Shown here piece by piece: positions 34,633 to 43,507 of a DNA stretch of 64,000 bases. Position 1 is the first letter of the stretch. Every line of letters starts with the position of its first letter. The notes under the pieces were generated by a model. It worked only from the letters and a program-made list of their open reading frames with translations. It was not told the origin of the DNA and searched no databases. Where the stretch lies: positions 1 through 64,000 of the forward strand of contig JAENWT010000010.1 of NCBI GenBank assembly GCA_016650125.1, read 5' to 3'. The translations under genes and the position numbers were made by a program. This stretch comes from Thermoleophilia bacterium (GTDB taxonomy: Bacteria > Actinomycetota > Thermoleophilia > Solirubrobacterales > 70-9).

Positions 34633-37600
34633 ATGACAACGTATCGTCGCCTCAACGTGGTATTCCTGTCGGCTTCCTGCATCGTCGGTGCCATAGGGCT
34701 CGCTCCAGGAATCGCCGCGGCTAGCGGCGGACTCGCTTCCGAACTCGGGCCGGGGGTGAGCGTCACCCGTCAGGACGAGACCGGCAAGGTTGGTTTCATC
34801 GGAACTGAGCCCGGCGACGCGATCGATGTCGGCTTGCCGGCCTCGGCATCTGCTGTCAGGGTCGCCAAGAGCTTCATCGACTCCTACGCGAAGGGCTTCG
34901 GCGTCGACGAAGCCGGTGCCTCGCTCAAGCTGGGTGGCACCGACAGGACATCCGGCGACGGGACCGCCGTGCATCTGCAGCAGTTTCAGAACGGTCTGCC
35001 GGTACTCGGCGGCGAGCTGACCGTCAGTCTGAACGCCGACGATCAGGTGCTCTCGGTGCTGGGCGAGACCAGTCCCTCGCCGAGCGTCTCGAGTGCGGCG
35101 AGCGTGACCGCCGACGAAGCGATCGTCGCGGCGATCGCTACGGTTGCCCGCGAAAAGCACGTCTCGGCCGACGAGCTCACCGCGAGCGTACCGAAGCTTC
35201 AGGTCTACGATCCGCGTCTGCTCTCCGCGCCCGGTCCGCTGCAGCAGGCGCGCACAGCCTGGGTACTCGAGGTCACCTCCACCGACAAAGTCTCTGAGCC
35301 GATCGATGTGTTCGCCGTCGTTGACGCCGAGCTCGGCGCGGTCGCGCTTCACTTCGACCAAATCAAGACGGCGCTCAATCGCTCGGTCTGCGACGCGGTC
35401 AATACCAGCACCAAGTACCCCTGCACCGCCCCATCCCGCATCGAAGGTCAGGGGGCAACTGGCAACTCCGATGTCGACCATGCCTATGACTACGCGGGCG
35501 ATACCCACAACTTCTTCTTCTCGCGCTTCGGCCGCGACAGTCTTGATGGCGCCGGTCTGCCGCTGCTATCGACGGTGCGTTACTGCGACCCGTCCTTGGC
35601 GTGTCCCTATCAGAACGCATTCTGGGACGGCTCGCAGATGGTCTACGGCCAGGGTTTTGCCGACGCCGACGACGTCGTCGGCCACGAGCTCGCCCACGGC
35701 TTCACCGATTTCACCTCGCACCTCTTTTACTATGCCCAGTCCGGCGCGATCAACGAGTCGATGTCTGATGTCTTCGGCGAGTACATCGACCAGACCAACG
35801 CCGCCGGCACCGATACCCCTGCGGTGAAATGGAAGCTTGGAGAGGACATCCCGGGGATCGGCGCGATCCGTGACATGAAGACCCCGGGCGCCTTCGGTGA
35901 TCCCGACCGGATGACGAGCGCCAACTTCACCGCCGACGTGAACGAGACCGATGGCGGCGGCGTGCACACCAACAGCGGCGTCAACAACAAGGCCGCCTAC
36001 CTGCTTGCCGACGGCAGCGCCGGCGAGGCAGGCGGCACCTTCAACGGCCAGACGATCGGCGCGATCGGGATCACCAAGGCCGCCCGCATCTACTACGAGA
36101 CCGAGACGGCGATGTTGGGGTCCGCAAGCGACTACGCCGATCTCGGCAACGCGCTCAACCAGGCGTGCTCGAACTTGATCGGGACGGATGGGATCACCGC
36201 CGGCGACTGCACCAACGTCTCCAAGTCCGTGCAGGCGACCGAGATGGCCACCAATCCGACCAACTCTCCGACCGTGACCGCGCCGGCATGCACGCCCGGC
36301 TCGCCAGTGAACGTGTTCAGCGACGATCTCGAGAACACGGGCAGCGGCAACTGGACCTCGGCGGCCACGGTCGGCTTCAACTCGTGGTTCTACCCGCAGA
36401 ACCCGAACCTGTTCGTCGGGTTCGACGCCACCTATGCGACGAGCGGAACGACGAACATCTTCGGAGGAGACCGGTCGACGGTCAGCGACTCGTCGATCCG
36501 AGCAACGAACGCGACCGCGATTCCCGCGGGCGCGTTCATGCGTTTCAACCACTCCTACGGCTTCGAGGATGACCCTTTAACGGCTTACGATGGCGGCGTG
36601 GTCGAGTACTCGACGGCCGGTGCGGGAGGCCCCTGGACAGACGCGGGATCGCTGTTCGACTCCGCCAGCGGCTACAACGGGACGATCTCGTCCAGCTTCG
36701 ACAACCCGCTCGCCGGCCGCTCGGCCTTCGTCCGCGAGTCCAACGGCTACGGGGCGAGTCGCCTCAACCTGTCATCGCTGGCCGGTCAGAACGTGATGTT
36801 CCGGTTCCGGATCGGCAGCGACAGCTCGGTCAACGACTACGGCTGGTTCATCGACGACGTGAGTATCTACACCTGCGCCGTCCTGCCAACCCTCTCGATC
36901 GCCGATCAGTCGAAGGCCGAGGGCGACGCGGGCCAGTCGAACGCCGACCTGACGGTGACGCTCAACCCCGCGTCGGGCAGCACGGTGACCGTCAACTACG
37001 CGACCAGCGACGGCACCGCAACGCAGCCGGGCGACTACACATCGTCCTCCGGCACCGTGACGTTCAATCCTGGCCAGACCGCGACGACGGCCAGCGTCCC
37101 GGTCACGGGCGACACCATCGACGAGACCGACGAGACGTTCTCGGTCGACCTCTCGAGCCCCACCAACGCGACCATCGCCGACGGCCACGGGGTCGGAACG
37201 ATCACCGACGACGACCCTCCGGACACGTTCATCATCTCGGGGCCTTTGGAGGGGAGCACGATCGCAGACAGTACGCCGTCCTTCGGCTTCTCGGCGACCC
37301 AGTCTGGCTCGACTTTCGAGTGCCGGATCGACGGGGCCAATTTTGCTGCCTGCAGCGGTCCCGTCGCCACCCACACTCCGGTCTCGGCGCTCGCGAACGG
37401 CCAGCACACCTTCGATGTCCGGGCGGTGGATTCCGCGGCGCAGGCCGACCCGACCCCGGCCACCCGCACCTTTACGGTCGACACCTTCGTTCCTGTCGTC
37501 CCCAAGGCCAAGACCAACAAGGTCAAGGTGAGCGGACCCAAGAAGGTCAAGAAGGGCAAGAAAGCCATCTACAAAGTCAAGATCAGAAACTCCGGCAACG

Positions 37601-37806
37601 CGACCGCCACCGGAGTGAGGCTCAAGGTCAGGGGCCGGGGAGTCAGCTTCAAAACATCGGTCGGGAAGATCGGCGCCGGAAGGGCCAGGACGGTCAAGGT
37701 CAAGCTCAAGCCGAGGAAGCCCGGCAAGGTCAAGATCACCTTCAAGGTGACATCAAAGAACGCCGGCGGCAAGACCGTCAGGAAGAAGATCACCGTCAAG
37801 AAGTAG
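34633..37806 (+). CDS. Secreted M4 (thermolysin-like) metalloprotease with Calx-beta and Lys-rich tail
   Basis: The start is ATG 34633 after GGAGG (1057 aa). A signal peptide covers about the first 35 residues. An FTP/PepSY-type propeptide follows (HLQQFQNGLPVLGGELTVSL). The catalytic domain has HELAH near residue 350 and the Glu in GAINESMSDVFGEYID about 20 residues later, which together bind zinc. After the protease comes an immune-inhibitor-A-like beta-sandwich region (about 560-750), a Calx-beta domain (about 755-860), an Ig-like segment (PPDTFIISGP to RTFTVD), and a C-terminal CARDB-like, strongly basic domain. Exported and probably wall- or polymer-associated. It carries the GC bias of the chromosomal backbone. 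Confidence 0.9.
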   Translation: MTTYRRLNVVFLSASCIVGAIGLAPGIAAASGGLASELGPGVSVTRQDETGKVGFIGTEPGDAIDVGLPASASAVRVAKSFIDSYAKGFGVDEAGASLKLGGTDRTSGDGTAVHLQQFQNGLPVLGGELTVSLNADDQVLSVLGETSPSPSVSSAASVTADEAIVAAIATVAREKHVSADELTASVPKLQVYDPRLLSAPGPLQQARTAWVLEVTSTDKVSEPIDVFAVVDAELGAVALHFDQIKTALNRSVCDAVNTSTKYPCTAPSRIEGQGATGNSDVDHAYDYAGDTHNFFFSRFGRDSLDGAGLPLLSTVRYCDPSLACPYQNAFWDGSQMVYGQGFADADDVVGHELAHGFTDFTSHLFYYAQSGAINESMSDVFGEYIDQTNAAGTDTPAVKWKLGEDIPGIGAIRDMKTPGAFGDPDRMTSANFTADVNETDGGGVHTNSGVNNKAAYLLADGSAGEAGGTFNGQTIGAIGITKAARIYYETETAMLGSASDYADLGNALNQACSNLIGTDGITAGDCTNVSKSVQATEMATNPTNSPTVTAPACTPGSPVNVFSDDLENTGSGNWTSAATVGFNSWFYPQNPNLFVGFDATYATSGTTNIFGGDRSTVSDSSIRATNATAIPAGAFMRFNHSYGFEDDPLTAYDGGVVEYSTAGAGGPWTDAGSLFDSASGYNGTISSSFDNPLAGRSAFVRESNGYGASRLNLSSLAGQNVMFRFRIGSDSSVNDYGWFIDDVSIYTCAVLPTLSIADQSKAEGDAGQSNADLTVTLNPASGSTVTVNYATSDGTATQPGDYTSSSGTVTFNPGQTATTASVPVTGDTIDETDETFSVDLSSPTNATIADGHGVGTITDDDPPDTFIISGPLEGSTIADSTPSFGFSATQSGSTFECRIDGANFAACSGPVATHTPVSALANGQHTFDVRAVDSAAQADPTPATRTFTVDTFVPVVPKAKTNKVKVSGPKKVKKGKKAIYKVKIRNSGNATATGVRLKVRGRGVSFKTSVGKIGAGRARTVKVKLKPRKPGKVKITFKVTSKNAGGKTVRKKITVKK

Positions 37807-37859
37807 GCCTGTCCCTGCAGGTTCCAGGAGTCGGAACCCAGATTCAGGTAGCCACGCGC

Positions 37860-37920
37860 TCCAGTATCCGAGTGTCCCCCCGGGAGACGAAGCGGGCCGG
37901 GTATTCGATCTAAGGGAGAC
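37860..37920. repeat. Dispersed repeat, GAAGCGGG core, copy 2
   Basis: Matches 4816-4876 at 55 of 61 positions and likewise follows a Lys-rich protein tail. Confidence 0.7.
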
Positions 37921-38061
37921 GATTGCCGGAGGCGTTCGAATGCGGCTTCGGTACTCGAATATTTGGAAAGGTCGAAGCAGCCTCCGAGATACCTTCCGTG
38001 CCTTCGAGATCCGGTGCCCTCCGTCGACCACCGGACTCGCCTATCACGCCTGATCTCGGCG

Positions 38062-38922
38062 TCAACCTCCGGCGTATGCGATCACGAAGTCAGTGAGTAT
38101 GCCTGCGCTGAATCCGGCGGCGAGCATGAGCAGCCCGAGTTCCTTGTGCCCGTATCGCCTCACGCCATGCCAGACCTCCCCGATCACGAATAAGATCGCG
38201 CCGCCCGCCAGCCCGAAGAACGCAATCTCAAGTGCCTCCGAGTCCACGCTGTAGCCGATGCTGGCCCCGATCACTACCGGTAGTCCTGCGATCAGACCGG
38301 CGAGTCCGAGCCACCGCCACGAAGGCCGCACGTCCCCCAGAGGTCCGATGATCCCGAACCCCTCAGTTGCGTTGTGAAGAGCAAAACCGATAACGAGAAC
38401 GGTGGCCAGGGCGATCTCCCCCGTTCCAGCGGAAACACCGATGGCGAGGCCTTCCGCGAAGTTGTGAAGGCCGATGGCCGCCGCGATGAACAGGCCGGTG
38501 CGAAGAGCCTGCTTGGCCGACTCATCAATTCGGAGGTCGAGCCGCTGCGACTCTTCCACGGTTAGCGTGTCCGTCGCTCCTCCGGCGATCGGCGGAAGCC
38601 GATTCGGCCTGGCTGAGCGGATCCTTCGTTCAAGCAGCCCGATTCCAAAAGAGCCGAGGGTGAAGCCGCCAAGTAGGAGCGCGGTCAATGCAACTGCATG
38701 TCCGAGGCTGCCTTCATCCTCGCCAAAGGCTTCGACGGCACCCTCGGCCCCCTCATACCCATGCCCTAGAACATCGATCAATAGGAACGCGAGAATTCCG
38801 ACCGAGAACATCGCGATCATTACGCGGGTCCGGCCACTCATCTTCATTCGGGCAAGCGGCAAGCCGACGACGATCGTGCCTCCGGCGATGGCAGCGAGCA
38901 AAATCGTCTCAGCGAAGGTCAT
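38062..38922 (-). CDS. ZIP-family divalent metal transporter
   Basis: 286 aa, about eight membrane segments. Paired ZIP motifs in transmembrane helices IV and V are clear: GLHNFAEGLAIG and FALHNATEGFGI, both with the metal-binding His and Glu. A His/acid cluster in the loop before helix III (GHGYEGAEGAVEAFGEDEGS) may sense metal. It moves zinc, iron or manganese across the inner membrane. Two palindromic boxes lie 23-56 bp upstream of the start and match one before feoB, suggesting metal-responsive repression and an iron or manganese role. Confidence 0.88.
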   Translation of the reverse strand: MTFAETILLAAIAGGTIVVGLPLARMKMSGRTRVMIAMFSVGILAFLLIDVLGHGYEGAEGAVEAFGEDEGSLGHAVALTALLLGGFTLGSFGIGLLERRIRSARPNRLPPIAGGATDTLTVEESQRLDLRIDESAKQALRTGLFIAAAIGLHNFAEGLAIGVSAGTGEIALATVLVIGFALHNATEGFGIIGPLGDVRPSWRWLGLAGLIAGLPVVIGASIGYSVDSEALEIAFFGLAGGAILFVIGEVWHGVRRYGHKELGLLMLAAGFSAGILTDFVIAYAGG

Positions 38923-38944
38923 TCGTTCTCCGTGGGTTGTGGCC

Positions 38945-38978
38945 TTAGGGCACCCTAAACAGCGCTAGGGCACCCTAA
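38945..38978. promoter_or_regulatory. Tandem metal-repressor-like boxes before ZIP gene
   Basis: TTAGGGCACCCTAA at 38945-38958 and CTAGGGCACCCTAA at 38965-38978, 20 bp apart (about two helical turns). The half-sites TTAGG/CCTAA resemble DtxR/IdeR operators, and a near-identical box precedes feoB. Confidence 0.7.
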
Positions 38979-39076
38979 CACCGGCTTCATTTTCATGCTG
39001 CCCCGATGGGACTCAACCGAGTGTGGTCGCGCCGGTGGTGCCCCCGCTAGGCATTCGCGTCTTCCACGATTCTTTG

Positions 39077-39150
39077 GTGGTCCCGAGAAACGAAGCGGGC
39101 CCCCGCTATGTCCCTCGGGACCACACTCAGACCTCCTCTCTCCAGGCGGT
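39077..39150. repeat. Nested-hairpin repeat with tRNA-end-like core
   Basis: The outer stem GTGGTCCCGAG (39077-39087) pairs exactly with 39114-39124. The inner stem AGCGGG (39094-39099) pairs with CCCGCT (39102-39107). It is followed by a degraded copy of the tRNA-fMet terminator (39131 on). Related copies lie at 23052-23150 and 63743-63826. Confidence 0.7.
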
Positions 39151-39259
39151 TTTCGTGGTCCAGGGCCTCGGCGACGGCCTCCGAGACAGTCGCGGAGATC
39201 TCCAGCCGCCCTTCCGTCTTGTCGAAGGCGATCTGGTTACACAATGTGAGTGTGTAATT

Positions 39260-40543
39260 TCAGATGCGCGGACGGGCCTGCCTGATCACCTTGGCGGCCC
39301 GAAGAGCGACTGCGACCGCCAGGTAGCCGTAGACGGGCCAGTACGGCGAATCGAGCCATCCGGCCCAGGTCTTCGAGTCCGGCAAGCTGGCAGGCTGCCA
39401 GGCATGCCACGCTGACCATCGCGGCTGCGGCCGCCACGACATCCACTCGTGGTCTTGCCTTCGGCATGGGTTCAGTGAAGCTGCGAACCCTGACCACGAC
39501 CGCCAGTAGGTGCAACAGCGAACCGATCACGGTTAGACCGATCCAGCCCACTACCAGGAGGGTTCCGGCGGCGATCCTGGTGGAACCCGAAAGAGCCAGT
39601 GCCGGACCGTCGGTGACCGCGGCTGTCGAAACAACGATGAGTCCCGCCAGAAGGAAGGGCTGTGCGGCGCCGACAACTCGTGCTGCCAGCGAGAGATCAC
39701 CGGAGGCGCGCAGGCGACGTCGACCAGGTTGACGAGCATTGCAACCGCACCGATGGAGAGTGCGATCCAGCCGGCGATGGCAAGTCCGTCGAGCGACCAT
39801 GCGTAGCCGACGGCGAGAGCCAGGACACCGGACGACCAGAAACGAAACGAGAATCGCTGGAGTTCCGGAAACCGGAGCTGAGTCTGGGTCAGTGACGGGT
39901 AGAACGTGTGAAGAGTGCCGACGATGGCCGTGCCGAAGAAACCGACCAGATTCAATGACATATGGGCACCCAGAAGGAAGCCATGGCTCCAGTACACGCC
40001 GTCGGCCATCAGAGAGCCGACGATCATCCCCGCTCCGAAAAAGGCGACAGCGGTGAGGTACCAGCGGGTGGCCCAGGGGGCGCTGCTAAGTGACCGCCTC
40101 CGCATCCGCCACACGGCGACAAACCACAGTCCAAGTCCGCCGCTCAGCAAGCAGACCGCCGCCCAGAGCAGGACGGCGATCCCCAACGGAACGGCCAGGG
40201 CGAGGGCAACCGTACCCAGGTTCCAGAGGAGCAGCTGACCACGGATCAGCAGTCTGGACGGTGGCTCGGTCGCCAGAAACGCTCCGGCGAAAAACTGGCT
40301 GGCGCCCAGGATCAGCTGGGAGACCCCACCCACGAACACCAGATGAAGGGACAGCCATCGGCCCCACATCCAGGGGTCCGCGGTCTGCCAGATCGCGCAG
40401 ATCGCGCCGGCGAGCAGAAAGAAGACACCGGCGAGGAAGAAGGCTCCGACCACATCGGTGGGGCGGAGATCGCCCGGGTTTCGTGGCAGGGGACGGGACC
40501 GGCCTGAGCAGCTGGACCGTCGAGTCGAGACCTGCGGTTCCAT
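39260..40543 (-). pseudogene. Polytopic membrane protein with two apparent frameshifts
   Basis: Three consecutive frames together encode one protein of about 425 aa with eleven or so hydrophobic segments. Frame one runs from ATG 40543 to about 39710 (LHLVFVGGVSQLILGASQFF; GAHMSLNLVGFFGTAIVGTL), frame two to about 39360 (AQPFLLAGLIVVSTAAV), and frame three ends at 39260 (SPYWPVYGYLAVAVALRAAK). Conserved His in the middle helices recall heme-copper oxidase subunit I or NnrS-like proteins, but I cannot place it firmly. Either a decaying gene or two sequencing slips. It is divergent from the radical SAM gene. Confidence 0.6.
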
Positions 40544-40754
40544 CGAGCGAGTTTCTCACAAGCGGCGTGTAAAAAAGATCCTGGCTCCTCCCCGGGGCCG
40601 GTTCTTGAAACTTCCGGCCCGGCGGCCGTCCTGCGGATGGCACTGGGCGGCAAGGCCACCACAAAAAGCCCGCCCGGATCGCGGACCGCCCCCGTGACCG
40701 ACACGGGCTCGCCACGGATAGCATCGCGACCTCGAGGGTCCAAGATGAGTCGTC

Positions 40755-40874
40755 ATGCTCAGCGTCAGCCGACTACACATGGACCGGGTGGACCCGCAGG
40801 ACGCGTCGGTACAAGGACTCGGCTCCAGCGAAGCCCGGTTCCGCTTTCCGAGCGACGTGGAGATCCCCGCGTGA
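40755..40874 (+). CDS. Small ORF (39 aa) translationally coupled to radical SAM gene
   Basis: ATG 40755 opens a 39-codon frame, MLSVSRLHMDRVDPQD and on to VEIPA, whose stop overlaps the radical SAM start as GTGA. Its first 22 bp are identical to the first 22 bp of the AhbC/NirJ-like gene at 53077. No strong ribosome site. It may be a leader peptide, a substrate peptide, or the clipped front of a lost paralogue. Confidence 0.45.
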   Translation: MLSVSRLHMDRVDPQDASVQGLGSSEARFRFPSDVEIPA

Positions 40875-42073
40875 GCGGCACCACGGAGGCGGCGAAGGAG
40901 GTCCGCGCCGAACGTGATCCCCGCCTCGCCGCGATCGACTTCGACCGGGCGCCATTCGTCATCGCCTGGGAACTGACCCGGGCCTGTGCCTACTCATGCG
41001 CTCACTGCCGTGCCGATGCCCAGCCAAGGCGCCACCCCGAGGAACTGGACACCACCGAGGCACTGGCACTGGTCGACGAACTCGCCGGCTTTGGCAACCG
41101 TCCGATCCTCGTTCTCACCGGGGGCGACCCGCTCATGCGCCGGGATGTATTCGAGATCGCGGCCCACGCCACCGGGCGCGGACTGCGGGTGGCGCTGACG
41201 CCAACGGCGACGGCGCTGGCGACGCCGGCCCGCATGATCGAGGCCCGCGACGCCGGGATCCGGCGGGTCGCTTTCAGCCTCGATGCCCCGGACGCCAACC
41301 TGCACGACCGCTTCCGTGGCTTCTCCGGCTCCTTCGAGCGTACGCTCGGGGGCATCGAAGCGGCCGCTGCCGAGGGCCTTTCACTTCAGATCAACACCAC
41401 CGTCTGCGAACTGAACGCCGATGTGATGGAACGGATGGTGCCGGTAGTCGCCGGGCTCGGTGCAGTCCAGTGGTCGGTATTCTTCCTCGTCCCGACCGGT
41501 CGCGGGAGGAGGCTGAAGATGCTTTCCGCCCACGACCACGAGAAGATGATCCGCTGGCTCGACCACTCCGCCGCGGACTTCCCCTTCGACCTCAAGATCA
41601 CCGCCGCACCTCAACACCGCCGCGTCGCCCTGGAACGGACCGGGGGAGGTAGCTTCGCGGCCGCCGGCTATCACTTTGACGACGGGCTGCGGCGGCCGGC
41701 AAAGGGCGTCAACGACGGACGTGGTTTCATGTTCATCTCCCACAAGGGGGAGGTCATGCCTTCTGGCTTCCTTCCTGTCTCCGCCGGCCGGGTGTCTGAC
41801 TCAAGTGCCGTCGACCTCTACCGCAATTCACCTCTGTTCCGTGTGCTGCGCGACCCCGATGCCCTGGGCGGCAAGTGTGGCCGCTGTGAGTTCAGAGAGG
41901 TCTGTGGCGGCAGCCGCGCGCGGGCTTACGCGGTGAGCGGCGATTATCTGGGGCCGGATCCAAGCTGTCCCTACGAGCCGGGCCAGCCACCCGCTTCTTC
42001 CTCGTCCGATCCCCAGGACGCATCGAGCTCGAGCGCGACCGTCTCCGGTGGCGGACCTCCTGACACCCCCTGA
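40871..42073 (+). CDS. Radical SAM/SPASM enzyme, heme-maturase-like
   Basis: GTG 40871 is preferred (400 aa) because it is coupled to the small ORF. The [4Fe-4S] SAM motif CAYSCAHC (C-x3-C-x2-C) is near residue 37, preceded by FVIAWELTRA. VLTGGDPLMRRDVFEIA is the SAM-binding GGDP strand. The C-terminal SPASM-type cluster motif is CGRCEFREVCGGSRARAY and a later Cys in DPSCPYEP. It resembles the family beside NirJ/AhbD enzymes that act on siroheme-derived tetrapyrroles. Its 3' end overlaps the convergent oxidoreductase gene by 103 bp. A Ser-rich tail follows the cluster. Confidence 0.82.
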   Translation: MSGTTEAAKEVRAERDPRLAAIDFDRAPFVIAWELTRACAYSCAHCRADAQPRRHPEELDTTEALALVDELAGFGNRPILVLTGGDPLMRRDVFEIAAHATGRGLRVALTPTATALATPARMIEARDAGIRRVAFSLDAPDANLHDRFRGFSGSFERTLGGIEAAAAEGLSLQINTTVCELNADVMERMVPVVAGLGAVQWSVFFLVPTGRGRRLKMLSAHDHEKMIRWLDHSAADFPFDLKITAAPQHRRVALERTGGGSFAAAGYHFDDGLRRPAKGVNDGRGFMFISHKGEVMPSGFLPVSAGRVSDSSAVDLYRNSPLFRVLRDPDALGGKCGRCEFREVCGGSRARAYAVSGDYLGPDPSCPYEPGQPPASSSSDPQDASSSSATVSGGGPPDTP

Positions 42074-43179
42074 AGCGCAAGGAGCGGACCAAGTCTGCGG
42101 CCGGTGATCTTTGCCGGTGGCCGCCGGATCGCCCCGCCCGGGGCCATTGACGGACCCCCTTGGCCCCGTAGTACCTCGGCGCGCAGATGGCGCGGAGCGC
42201 GCCCGGCAAGAAGCAGCCCCCGCAGTACCGGCCGGAAGGGATCTGGCCGGACGTCCCCGCCGAGATCGGCAACAATCGCTTCTGCGGTGGCATCCGCCTG
42301 CTGGGTCGCGATCCCTCCCTGCTTGAGAGGGAAGCTGGTGACGTCACCGGCCGCGTAGACGCCGGCCAGGTCGCGAACCCGGCCGTGATCGTCGACCGGC
42401 AGGAATCCGAGCTGGTCCCGGGGCAAGCCGGGTATCTCCGGCGCGACGATCCTGGGGAGGGCGACGACGGCGTCGGCGGGGATCGGCTCGCCCTGCTCGA
42501 CGATCAGGTGATCCGGTTCGGCGTACACCGGTACGGCGCTGTGAAAGCTGACGCCGCGCAGGTCCATCATCTCCGCGACTGCCGCGCTCGATCGAGCACC
42601 GAAGACATCGACAGGCCTGGGCTCCGGGGTCACCAGCGCGAGCGTGGCCTCAACCTTGCGCTCGGCCAGATGAGCGGCGGTCATCAGGGCCAGCTCGTAA
42701 GCGGGCAGCGGCCAGGTCACTTCACTTGGGACCACAAAGGCGATCCGCTCGACGGCCCCTGCTGTGGCGTCACGCAGAAGGTTCCGGGTGTCCGCGCTCG
42801 CCCGCGACCCCGAGAAGGTGATCGCGCCCGGCAGGGCGCTGCGCCTGTGGGCGCCGACCGCCACCAGCAGGGCGTCATAGGAGATGTTGAGCCCGCCGTT
42901 CGTGTGAACGACGTGGTCGACCGGGTCGACCCTTTCAAGCGAGTCGATGATCATGTTCACGCCGCGACCCCGGAGGAGTTCGCGTAGCTCGAAGCGGTGT
43001 GCTCGTCCAAGGTCGAACGGCTCGGCAACCGACAAGGGCACATAGTCGAAGCGGGGGCTGGGGCTGAGCAGCACTATCTCAAGTCGGCCCTGTGCCAGCT
43101 CCCTCAGGGTCAGCACCGCTTCCAGTGCGGCGACTCCGCCGCCGGCGACGAGAACCCGTCGGTCGGCCGGGTCACTCAA
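41971..43179 (-). CDS. FAD-dependent NAD(P)H/sulfide:quinone oxidoreductase-like protein
   Basis: 402 aa. The N-terminal FAD-binding Rossmann motif is VLVAGGGVAALEAVLTLREL. The second dinucleotide site is less typical (RIAFVVPSEVTWPLPAYELA), and the FAD ribityl-binding segment is LAGVYAAGDVTSFPLKQGG. This layout matches sulfide:quinone reductases and type II NADH dehydrogenases. The redox-active Cys residues of true sulfide:quinone reductases are not visible, so the donor is uncertain. The C-terminus after about residue 345 is proline- and glycine-rich and antisense to the radical SAM gene. Confidence 0.8.
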   Translation of the reverse strand: MSDPADRRVLVAGGGVAALEAVLTLRELAQGRLEIVLLSPSPRFDYVPLSVAEPFDLGRAHRFELRELLRGRGVNMIIDSLERVDPVDHVVHTNGGLNISYDALLVAVGAHRRSALPGAITFSGSRASADTRNLLRDATAGAVERIAFVVPSEVTWPLPAYELALMTAAHLAERKVEATLALVTPEPRPVDVFGARSSAAVAEMMDLRGVSFHSAVPVYAEPDHLIVEQGEPIPADAVVALPRIVAPEIPGLPRDQLGFLPVDDHGRVRDLAGVYAAGDVTSFPLKQGGIATQQADATAEAIVADLGGDVRPDPFRPVLRGLLLAGRAPRHLRAEVLRGQGGPSMAPGGAIRRPPAKITGRRLGPLLALQGVSGGPPPETVALELDASWGSDEEEAGGWPGS

Positions 43180-43243
43180 CGGCAGGTGCCGACCGGCGTC
43201 GGATGTGACCGGGAGTGGGGACCAACTACCATTCCGCTATACG

Positions 43244-43507
43244 CTAGAGGACGCTCGTTGAGACCAGTATGCCGCCCGCTATCCTCGATTCGAACGCCAG
43301 GTCGGTGCGCTCGACTCGTACGACGGTGACCGGGGCATGCTGGACCACCTCCAGTCGGCGCCCGGGTACCAGGCCATAGGCCTGGAGCCGCTCGCGCCAG
43401 GCGGAGATCGAGTCGTCGAGTTTTACGACCCGAGCGAGAGTACCCACCGGCACCTCGTCGAGCGGGATCTGTTCGGGCGCCACAGCCTCAGGCCCCTGCG
43501 ACCTCAC
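43244..43507 (-). CDS. feoA: FeoA, ferrous iron transport accessory protein
   Basis: 87 aa, SH3-like FeoA fold (IPLDEVPVGTLARVVKLDD; RLQAYGLVPGRRLEVVQHAP; ESRIAGGILVST). It starts inside the end of the Cys-rich gene (ATGA-type overlap), so it is translated in the feoB operon. FeoA binds and modulates FeoB. Confidence 0.88.
   Translation of the reverse strand: MRSQGPEAVAPEQIPLDEVPVGTLARVVKLDDSISAWRERLQAYGLVPGRRLEVVQHAPVTVVRVERTDLAFESRIAGGILVSTSVL

Noticed and set aside
34559-35508. Minus-strand frame upstream of the recombinase relic
   Set aside because: It is antisense to the start of the metalloprotease gene. Only the part below 34558 resembles a recombinase; the rest is a shadow.
41971-43179. 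True sulfide:quinone oxidoreductase
   Set aside because: FAD motifs agree, but the paired redox Cys needed for sulfide oxidation are not visible.
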